Source of the DNA: Candidatus Tharpella sp. | Lineage (GTDB): Bacteria > Desulfobacterota > Anaeroferrophillalia > Anaeroferrophillales > Tharpellaceae | Assembly: GCA_021163565.1 (NCBI GenBank) | Contig: JAGGTT010000134.1 | Span: forward strand, 1-5,439 | Length of the DNA: 5,439 nucleotides | Direction: 5' to 3' | Part shown: positions 1 through 4,625 of the stretch, one piece after another | Layout of the letters: each line of letters begins with the position of its first letter | Position numbering within the stretch: the stretch's first letter is position 1 | Translations under genes and position numbers: made by a program | Notes under the pieces: model-generated | Seen by the model: only the letters and a program-made list of their open reading frames with translations | What the model was told of the DNA's origin: nothing | The model's database searches: none

Positions 1-279
1 CCGAAGGAAATAAAACGAATCTGCGCCCTGCTTTTCGCCTGGATTGCGCTGATCTGGCTCGGCACCGCCATAACTCTGTCCTGCACCAATCTTGACGGTT
101 ACCAGGCACTCTCCGGCATGCTTTCCGCGGTCAGCAATATGGGCCCGTTTTTTTTCTCAACCCCGGAGCTTGCCGCTTTTCCCGCAGCCGTCAAGGTATG
201 CTATATCTTCGGGATGCTGGCCGGCCGACTTGAGGTTCTACCGATTTTTGTTCTTTTTGCCCGTTTAGCCCGAAGATAA
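1..279 (+). CDS. trkH: TrkH/KtrB-family potassium transporter, C-terminal fragment
   Basis: The frame is open from base 1 to the TAA at 277-279 and gives the last 92 residues of a gene whose start lies outside the window. The segment shows a hydrophobic helix (about residues 7-28), then a pore-loop-like stretch SAVSNMGPFFFS (42-53), a K at 65 and a last membrane helix with the family-typical GRLEVLPIFVLF (75-86), ending LARR. TrkH/KtrB proteins carry four repeats of helix-pore loop-helix, and this fragment would be the fourth. In the family the protein is the inner-membrane K+ (or Na+-coupled K+) channel subunit, gated by a cytosolic TrkA/KtrA ring. The next gene encodes exactly such a regulator, which supports the call. 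In the fourth filter the residues after Gly-Pro are bulky Phe where many homologues have Gly. The identification comes from motifs and neighbour; trkH and ktrB cannot be separated from this fragment. Confidence 0.88.
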   Translation, partial: PKEIKRICALLFAWIALIWLGTAITLSCTNLDGYQALSGMLSAVSNMGPFFFSTPELAAFPAAVKVCYIFGMLAGRLEVLPIFVLFARLARR

Positions 280-336
280 ACCACTTAACTATCGGAAATT
301 GTATAGCGAATAACCTGCAATAAAGTAGCTGAAAAA

Positions 337-358
337 CCTTAAACCTTAAGCCTTAAGG
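337..358 (+). repeat. three tandem CCTTAAR heptamers overlapping the trkA ribosome binding site
   Basis: Three heptamers lie head to tail: CCTTAAA (337-343), CCTTAAG (344-350) and CCTTAAG (351-357), followed by GGAA. The last unit supplies the Shine-Dalgarno AAGGA (355-359), seven bases before the trkA ATG. CCTTAAGG (351-358) is itself a palindrome, so each upstream CCTT can pair with the AAGG of the ribosome binding site. The arrangement is seen directly; a role in tuning trkA translation by pairing or by unit-number change is inference. Confidence 0.7.
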
Positions 359-366
359 AAATCGCC

Positions 367-1035
367 ATGTATATTGTAATTGCCGGGGGCGGTGTTGGTG
401 GCTCCCACGTCGGACAGATGCTGGCCAACCGAAAAGATGATGTTGTTATTATCGATCACGATCAGGCCCGCTGTGAAAAACTTTATGCTGAAACCGGCAT
501 TATCTCTCTCAACGGTGAGGCTACCGACATTCTCACTCTGAAAGAAGCCGGCATCGAAAGAGCTGATGTTGCTATCGGCACTCTCTATAAGGATATCGAC
601 AATCTTGCCTTTTCCCTGCTCGCCCACAGTTTCGGAGTACCCAGGATTATGGCCAAAATGCGCCACCCTGATTATGCCGAAGCTTACCGTTTCGCCGGAG
701 TCACGACTGTCTGCAATATGATCGAACTTTTCCAGAATAAAATCATCATGGAACTGGATAATCCGGATATTCAGATCATCTCCCAGATCAAGTTTGACAC
801 ACTGCTGGTCATGGTTAAATATCCGGGAAAAGGCTCGGCTGAAGGCATCAGTATCAGCGAACTTTCGCAACATAAGGCCTTCTCCCATGATTGCGTTTTT
901 GCCGGGATTCTCCATGAAAATAGTGAAAAGTTCACTTTGCCCCGTGGTGATGACCGGGTTTTTCCCGGCGACCGGCTCTTTCTCGTTATCAACAGCCGGC
1001 TGGTTCCGGGCATCTCTAATTTTCTGCGCAAATGA
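367..1035 (+). CDS. trkA: TrkA/KtrA-type potassium uptake regulator, one RCK_N plus one RCK_C domain
   Basis: This is a 222-residue soluble cytosolic protein that would bind nucleotide and gate the TrkH pore encoded just upstream. The N-terminal Rossmann fold (RCK_N, about 1-120) starts MYIVIAGGGVGG, giving the GxGxxG motif at G7-G9-G12, and the acidic D30 at the end of the second strand (VVIIDHD) fits binding of the adenosine ribose of NAD(H). The typical segment GVPRIMAKMRHPDYAEAY follows. The C-terminal part (about 135-217) has the RCK_C pattern, ending RGDDRVFPGDRLFLVI. The length matches the single-unit KtrA/TrkA form (about 220 residues), not the tandem 450-residue enterobacterial TrkA. 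The ATG at 367 has AAGGA at 355-359. The gap to trkH is 87 bases without a clear terminator, so co-transcription is likely. Confidence 0.93.
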   Translation: MYIVIAGGGVGGSHVGQMLANRKDDVVIIDHDQARCEKLYAETGIISLNGEATDILTLKEAGIERADVAIGTLYKDIDNLAFSLLAHSFGVPRIMAKMRHPDYAEAYRFAGVTTVCNMIELFQNKIIMELDNPDIQIISQIKFDTLLVMVKYPGKGSAEGISISELSQHKAFSHDCVFAGILHENSEKFTLPRGDDRVFPGDRLFLVINSRLVPGISNFLRK

Positions 1036-1123
1036 CAACTATGTGGAAATGAACTCAACTGCGTTCGGCACTCTGACAGTGTGATCTCCGCTGATTGCAG
1101 GAGCTAAATTCTCGGCTGTAATT

Positions 1124-1160
1124 TCCTGAAAAATTGTATTTTTTCAGGACTTTCTTCTTG
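1124..1160 (+). terminator. probable Rho-independent terminator of the trkH-trkA unit
   Basis: A perfect 10-bp stem pairs 1124-1133 (TCCTGAAAAA) with 1140-1149 (TTTTTCAGGA) around a six-base loop. A pyrimidine-rich tract CTTTCTTCTT (1150-1159) follows instead of a pure T run. It lies 88 bases after the trkA stop. The opposite strand has no T tract, so it would act on rightward transcription only. The stem is AT-rich and the tail interrupted, so its strength is uncertain. Confidence 0.55.
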
Positions 1161-1186
1161 CAATTTATATTTTTTTGGAGTATAGG
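1158..1186 (+). promoter_or_regulatory. possible sigma-70-like promoter within the trkA-fusA gap
   Basis: TTGCAA (1158-1163) and TATAGG (1181-1186) are separated by exactly 17 bases, and each hexamer matches four of six consensus positions. The spacer is T-rich. Transcription would begin near 1193, just before the structured stretch described next. It overlaps the tail of the preceding terminator, a common arrangement for a new transcription unit. Based on eye matching only. Confidence 0.4.
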
Positions 1187-1192
1187 CCGCGT

Positions 1193-1367
1193 GCTTCTCC
1201 GGTTTGACCTTAGTAAAAGGTTCGGGGAAAGCCCGGTTGGCAGTGATTTCTTCAGGCCGGCACACCATTATCCTTAAGTTATTATAGCAACGAATAACAT
1301 AATAAACAGATTATGGTTACTTTAAGGCCGCCCACAATCATTGATATCGATTGCGGGCGCTATTTTT
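1193..1367 (+). ncRNA. candidate structured RNA or fusA leader (unclassified)
   Basis: The stretch has no convincing coding frame but is rich in nested pairings. An outer stem joins 1199-1207 (CCGGTTTGA) to 1252-1260 (TTCAGGCCGG region, two G-U pairs). Inside it lie a CCTT/AAGG hairpin (1208-1211 with 1217-1220) and a CGGG/CCCG hairpin (1223-1226 with 1232-1235), which together form a multi-branch junction. Downstream, GTTATT (1278-1283) can pair with AATAAC (1293-1298), and CCTTAAG (1272-1278) can pair with TTTAAGG (1321-1327). A hairpin with a T run ends the region near 1367. It could be a small RNA of about 175 nucleotides or an attenuating leader of fusA. I do not recognise it as 6S RNA, SRP RNA or any riboswitch class; no SRP loop or riboswitch core is visible. 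Confidence 0.35.
1329..1367 (+). terminator. hairpin plus T run upstream of fusA
   Basis: CGCCCACAATC (1329-1339) pairs with GATTGCGGGCG (1349-1359): 11 positions with one A-C mismatch and a nine-base loop. CTA and five T (1363-1367) follow. The GC-rich base and the T tract are typical of intrinsic termination. It sits 104 bases before the fusA start, so it either ends an upstream small RNA or attenuates fusA. Confidence 0.6.
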
Positions 1368-1389
1368 GTTGTAATTCTAAAATTGCAAC
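1368..1389. promoter_or_regulatory. 22-base inverted repeat upstream of fusA, possible operator
   Basis: GTTGTAATT (1368-1376) and AATTGCAAC (1381-1389) are inverted around CTAA; eight of nine positions are complementary and the ninth is a G-T pair. It starts right after the T run of the terminator. A weak promoter-like pair, TTGTAA (1369-1374) and TATACA (1394-1399), with a long 19-base spacer, overlaps it. A repressor site over the fusA promoter is conceivable; a hairpin in the RNA is an equal alternative. Confidence 0.3.
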
Positions 1390-1470
1390 GATTTATACAA
1401 GCGTAACAGTTTCAAACGGACAAAACAGAAATGGGAGTCCACAACACGAAGCGTCAAAGGTGAAAAAAAG

Positions 1471-3561
1471 ATGAGTAAGGAATTGAACAAAATACGTAAT
1501 ATCGGGATCAGCGCCCACATCGACTCGGGCAAAACCACACTGACTGAAAGAATTTTGTTTTATACCAACAAGATTCATGCGATCCACGATGTTAAAGGAA
1601 AAGACGGCATCGGGGCGGTTATGGACTCGATGGAACTCGAAAAAGAGCGCGGCATTACGATTGCTTCTGCGGCGACATTCTGCAAGTGGAATGATCATGA
1701 AATCAATATTATTGACACTCCGGGCCACGTTGACTTCACGATTGAAGTGGAACGCTCTCTCCGGGTACTTGACGGTGCAATTTTAGTTCTCTGTTCAGTC
1801 GGTGGCGTTCAGTCCCAGTCGATCACGGTTGACCAGCAGATGAAACGCTACAACGTTCCCTGTATCGCCTTCATCAATAAATGTGACCGCAGCGGGGCCA
1901 ATCCGGAAAGGGTTATCGACCAGTTGCGAGAGAAACTCGGCCACAACGCCATTGCCATGCAGCTGCCCATCGGCCTTGAAGTCGAGCATGAAGGAGTGGT
2001 TGATCTGGCTTCGATGAAAGCTATCTACTTCGACGGCGACAACGGCGAAATATTGAGAACTGAAGAGATTCCGGCTGAACTCGTTGACAAAGCCGAAGAG
2101 AAACGTGAAGAGCTGATTGAAATGGCCTCCAATTTCTGTGATGATCTCGCCGAGGCTTTCCTGGAAGAACAGGAGGTTACCGCCGAGATGATTTTAGAGG
2201 CTATGCGCAAAGGGGTTCTGGCCCGTAAGGTTACTCCGGTCTACATGGGTTCAGCCTATAAAAATAAAGGGGTGCAACCACTTATGGATGCCGCCACCCA
2301 GCTTCTGCCCGACCCCTCTGAAGTCATTAATATTGCCCTCGATCTGGATCAGGACGAAGATGAAATAGTGCTCGGCAGCAGTGCTGCTGACCCGACCGTC
2401 GCTTTAGCCTTCAAACTCGAAGACGGGCAGTACGGCCAGCTCACATATATTCGGGTTTATCAAGGAACACTTACAAAAGGTGATACCCTGATAAACACCA
2501 GGAGCGGGAAAAAGATCAAAATCGGCCGCCTGGTGCAGATGCACTCCAACCAGATGGAGGATATCAGCGAGATTCAGGCCGGCTATATCGGGGCTCTTTT
2601 CGGCATTGACTGTGCCTCCGGCGACACCTTTGCCGACCCCAAACTAAATTATTCGATGACCTCGATGTTTGTTCCCAATCCGGTTATATCTTTAGCCATC
2701 ATTCCGAAAGACAACAAGTCCCAGATCAACATGTCGAAAGCTTTAAACCGCTTCTCGAAAGAGGACCCAACCTTCCGGACTTATGTTGACGATGAGACCA
2801 ATGAAACCATTATTGAGGGTATGGGTGAACTTCACCTTGAGGTCTATGTCGAGCGCATGCAGCGCGAATACGGTGCTGAAGTCGCCACCGGGCAGCCCCG
2901 GGTAGCCTATCGTGAGACCATTACCAAAAGGGCCGACTTCAACTACACCCACAAAAAACAGACCGGGGGCTCCGGTCAATACGGTCGGGTTGCCGGTTAT
3001 ATCGAACCTTTCGCCGATGGTGACTTCGAATTCATCAATAAGATTACCGGGGGTTCGATTCCAACTCAGTTTATCTCCTCCTGCGAGAAAGGTTTCAAAG
3101 CCGGTCTAACAAAAGGCGCCCTGATGGAATTTCCGGTTACCGGAATCAAAGTTGAAATCAACGATGGCGCATCACATGCGGTCGACTCCTCGGAGATGGC
3201 CTTCCAGGCAGCCGCCCGCGGTGCCTTCCTGGAAGCCTACAGAAAAGCAAAACCGGTCATCCATGAACCAATCATGAAAGTCGTCATCGAAACCCCGACT
3301 GAATTTCAGGGCACGGTTATGGGAACCATCAACCAGCGCCGCGGCACAATTCTCGGAGCTCAGGAAGAGGGCCCGATGTGTGTCATCGAAAGCCAGGTAC
3401 CTTTAGCCGAGATGTTCGGTTACTCGACCATCCTCCGTTCCAGCACCCAGGGTAAAGCCCAGTTCACTATGGAGTTTGCCAGCTACAAACAGGTACCCAA
3501 GAGTATTACGGAAGAGTTACAGAAGAAGAGAGACGAAGAGAGTAAAAAAGGCGCGGCTTAA
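1471..3561 (+). CDS. fusA: translation elongation factor G, spdEFG1 / mitochondrial EFG1 type
   Basis: This 696-residue GTPase drives translocation of tRNA and mRNA on the ribosome. The GTPase motifs are intact: G1 AHIDSGKT (15-22), G2 RGITI (61-65, T64), G3 DTPGH (83-87, H87) and G4 NKCD (137-140). After the G domain come the beta-barrel domain II ([23 protein letters not shown]), domain III ([34 protein letters not shown]), domain IV with [13 protein letters not shown], and domain V with [34 protein letters not shown] and [14 protein letters not shown] resemble mitochondrial EFG1 and the bacterial spdEFG1 group rather than classical EF-G (HIDAGKTT, MDWMEQE). In Borrelia the spdEFG1 protein does translocation while spdEFG2 does ribosome recycling, so this host may have a second EF-G elsewhere. 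No rpsL, rpsG or tuf flanks it. The start has AAGGTG at 1457-1462, eight bases upstream. Confidence 0.97.
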   Translation: MSKELNKIRNIGISAHIDSGKTTLTERILFYTNKIHAIHDVKGKDGIGAVMDSMELEKERGITIASAATFCKWNDHEINIIDTPGHVDFTIEVERSLRVLDGAILVLCSVGGVQSQSITVDQQMKRYNVPCIAFINKCDRSGANPERVIDQLREKLGHNAIAMQLPIGLEVEHEGVVDLASMKAIYFDGDNGEILRTEEIPAELVDKAEEKREELIEMASNFCDDLAEAFLEEQEVTAEMILEAMRKGVLARKVTPVYMGSAYKNKGVQPLMDAATQLLPDPSEVINIALDLDQDEDEIVLGSSAADPTVALAFKLEDGQYGQLTYIRVYQGTLTKGDTLINTRSGKKIKIGRLVQMHSNQMEDISEIQAGYIGALFGIDCASGDTFADPKLNYSMTSMFVPNPVISLAIIPKDNKSQINMSKALNRFSKEDPTFRTYVDDETNETIIEGMGELHLEVYVERMQREYGAEVATGQPRVAYRETITKRADFNYTHKKQTGGSGQYGRVAGYIEPFADGDFEFINKITGGSIPTQFISSCEKGFKAGLTKGALMEFPVTGIKVEINDGASHAVDSSEMAFQAAARGAFLEAYRKAKPVIHEPIMKVVIETPTEFQGTVMGTINQRRGTILGAQEEGPMCVIESQVPLAEMFGYSTILRSSTQGKAQFTMEFASYKQVPKSITEELQKKRDEESKKGAA

Positions 3562-3600
3562 TGAGCACATCAGCCTCAGGTGCCCAGGTAATCTACCTTA

Positions 3601-3610
3601 AGGAAAGGAG
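3601..3610 (+). promoter_or_regulatory. strong ribosome binding site that fixes the start of the ATPase gene
   Basis: AGGAAAGGAG at 3601-3610 holds two Shine-Dalgarno cores and stands seven bases before ATG 3618. The in-frame ATG at 3561, which overlaps the fusA stop as TAATG, has only lysine/alanine codons of fusA ahead of it (AAAAAAGGCGCGG). If translation began at 3561 the Shine-Dalgarno itself would be read as Leu-Lys-Glu-Arg, which argues for 3618. Confidence 0.8.
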
Positions 3611-3617
3611 TTTTACA

Positions 3618-4313
3618 ATGCTAAAAAAAGATTTGATGATGCGCAACCCTCTAAGAGCGGTCAGCGATGAAAATGGTTATATACTACCCGAAGGCGGTCT
3701 CGGAGCCGTGGTCGCCCGGGCCGGAGTCGGCAAAACTGCTCTCTTGGTTCAGCTTTCCCTGAACTCCCTGCTGCGAGGTGACAACGTCTTGCATATCAGC
3801 CTGGGTGATCCGGTTCGGAAAGTCAGCCTCTGGTATAAAGAGGTTTTCAATAACATCGGCACCCACTACAAGATCGACAAGATTGATGATCTCTGGAATG
3901 AATTGTTGCCGCAACGTTTTATTATGACGTTCAATATCGACGGTTTCAGCGTTCCCCGCCTGGACGAGCGTTTAACTGAGCTTGCGGATCAGGATATATT
4001 TCACCCGCAGATGATATTAATTGACGGTCTCCCTTTCAATGATCAACTCAAGCGTACTGATCTGCATGCCTTGAAAGATCTCTCGGAAAAATTTAATTCA
4101 CACATCTGGTTCACGGTTCGCAGCCATCGCCATGAAGAACCCGATAGTGAAGGTATGCCGATCCAGATCAGTGAGTTCTCTGATCTGCTCGATGTCGCTA
4201 TCAAACTTGAGCCCGAGGACAATGAGATCAAACTTAACGTCTTGAAAGGCAGCGGTTCGATCTCTACCCAGGCACTCGCACTCGATCCGGCAACCATGCT
4301 GATCAAAGAATAA
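3618..4313 (+). CDS. RecA/KaiC-like P-loop ATPase-fold protein of unknown function
   Basis: This is a 231-residue protein, probably cytosolic, with no signal peptide or membrane segment. It forms one RecA-like core: Walker A ARAGVGKT (33-40), strand and turn VLHISLGDP (57-65), Walker B MILIDG (132-137, D136), a later strand HIWFTVRSHRHE (162-173) and a C-terminal LLDVAIKLEP...NVLKGSG (190-213) with K210 where KaiC/DnaB relatives place a basic finger. It resembles the NTPase cores of KaiC, RadA and DnaB but has no zinc finger, Lon-like or helicase N-terminal domain. Where DnaB-type cores have the catalytic Glu after Ser-Leu, this protein has G63 followed by D64, so hydrolysis may be weak or altered. 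It follows fusA by 56 bases with no terminator between, so it is probably co-transcribed. A start at 3561 (250 residues) is possible but less likely. Function unknown. Confidence 0.85.
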   Translation: MLKKDLMMRNPLRAVSDENGYILPEGGLGAVVARAGVGKTALLVQLSLNSLLRGDNVLHISLGDPVRKVSLWYKEVFNNIGTHYKIDKIDDLWNELLPQRFIMTFNIDGFSVPRLDERLTELADQDIFHPQMILIDGLPFNDQLKRTDLHALKDLSEKFNSHIWFTVRSHRHEEPDSEGMPIQISEFSDLLDVAIKLEPEDNEIKLNVLKGSGSISTQALALDPATMLIKE

Positions 4314-4336
4314 AAAACCGGCCCCCAAAAGGCCAG
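4312..4336 (-). terminator. short GC hairpin with T run on the minus strand
   Basis: GGCC (4320-4323) and GGCC (4331-4334) flank a seven-base loop just after the ATPase stop. Read on the minus strand, the stem extends to six pairs using one G-U pair and is followed by six T (complement of 4312-4317), as in an intrinsic terminator. Read on the plus strand the stem has only four clean pairs and is followed by AGTAAAAAT, a poor terminator. It could block antisense transcription into the ATPase gene; the operon end may therefore lie further downstream. Confidence 0.35.
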
Positions 4337-4379
4337 TAAAAATAATTAGTAACTGAGATTATCGTAAAAGCATATTAAA

Positions 4380-4478
4380 AGAAAAACTGTTGACTTTTTC
4401 AGCCTTTTTATTTATGTGGAGATTGGTTTCCATATAGTGTGAAGTCTCAGCCAAGAAGGTTGAGAAAACAGTTTTTCT
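4380..4478. repeat. 12-bp perfect inverted repeat enclosing 75 bases
   Basis: AGAAAAACTGTT (4380-4391) is the exact reverse complement of AACAGTTTTTCT (4467-4478). Pairing can continue inward after a four-base bulge: 4396-4409 with 4453-4466, 14 positions including G-U pairs. TATGTGGA (4413-4420) can also pair with the TCCATATA segment (4429-4436). As RNA this would be a long, bulged stem of about 99 nucleotides. No target-site duplication is seen, so an insertion element is unlikely. Confidence 0.6.
4390..4418 (+). promoter_or_regulatory. possible promoter for the receptor leader
   Basis: TTGACT (4390-4395) matches five of six -35 positions. With a 17-base spacer the -10 would be TATGTG (4413-4418), which matches only three. 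Transcription would start near 4425 and give a leader of about 200 nucleotides before the receptor ATG. No other good promoter is visible in the gap, and the -35 overlaps the left arm of the 12-bp inverted repeat. Confidence 0.35.
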
Positions 4479-4578
4479 ATCAAGCAACTTTTTTAAAGAT
4501 ACGATTTACAGGGTAATCTGCGACCACGAAGGTCGGCTGGTTCACAGTATGTGAGCTACCGGCTTTCGTGGTTTTTTT
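4425..4578 (+). promoter_or_regulatory. candidate cis-regulatory leader (attenuator or riboswitch) of the TonB-dependent receptor, unclassified
   Basis: The leader holds a local hairpin (4445-4452 with 4458-4465, CTCAGCC/GGTTGAG, loop AAGAA), a middle stretch with weak pairing (4480-4520), and two mutually exclusive folds at its end. Fold A is the long terminator (see next entry). Fold B is CGACC/GGTCG (4521-4525 with 4531-4535) followed by GCTGGTTCACA paired with TGTGA and ACCGGC (4536-4546 with 4550-4563). Only Fold A places a full-length stem against the T run. No further promoter is visible in the 47 bases between the T run and the receptor start, so the receptor is probably expressed by read-through. 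The cobalamin box (GCCACTG) and the c-di-GMP core are absent. The ligand, if any, is unknown. Confidence 0.4.
4523..4578 (+). terminator. long Rho-independent terminator hairpin ahead of the receptor gene
   Basis: ACCACGAA (4523-4530) pairs with TTCGTGGT (4565-4572), and the stem continues inward to TCACA (4542-4546) with TGTGA (4550-4554) around a three-base loop. In all about 23 pairs form with a few G-U pairs and one bulged C (4537). Seven T (4572-4578) follow. This is the strongest terminator in the window. It stands 47 bases before the receptor start codon, with no coding region ahead of it since 4313. Confidence 0.8.
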
Positions 4579-4625
4579 GTTTTCCAGAGTAACCCTCTTT
4601 ATCGGCATCTCAGGAGTCAGCTTGT

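Noticed and set aside
346..1038. A 230-codon open frame on the minus strand covering nearly all of trkA
   Set aside because: It mirrors trkA, which has clear RCK motifs and a ribosome binding site. The antisense product shows no domain I recognise, and its length is explained by codon bias of the sense gene.
1049..1084. Small frame of 11 residues after trkA
   Set aside because: It has no convincing ribosome binding site and is just the end of a frame shadowing trkA.
1185..1270. Bacterial SRP (4.5S) RNA or 6S RNA
   Set aside because: The SRP GGAAG/AGCAG internal-loop signature is missing, and the branched fold does not show the single long rod with a central bubble expected of 6S RNA.
3561..3617. 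ATG at 3561 overlapping the fusA stop as the start of the ATPase gene
   Set aside because: There is no good ribosome binding site at the right distance, whereas ATG 3618 has AGGAAAGGAG seven bases upstream. The 19 extra residues look like translated leader (LKER from the Shine-Dalgarno).
4414..4437. Seven-residue leader peptide (ATG TGG AGA ... TAG) as an attenuation peptide for the receptor
   Set aside because: There is no Shine-Dalgarno ahead of it (T-rich sequence), no run of regulatory codons, and it overlaps the possible -10.
4380..4478. Miniature transposable element with 12-bp terminal repeats
   Set aside because: No flanking target-site duplication and no second copy in the window; RNA or operator function fits better.
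4480..4572. c-di-GMP (GEMM) riboswitch, suggested by ACAGGGTAA and ACCGGC
   Set aside because: The conserved GGGACGCAAAGCC core and tetraloop-receptor arrangement are absent; the resemblance is limited to short words.
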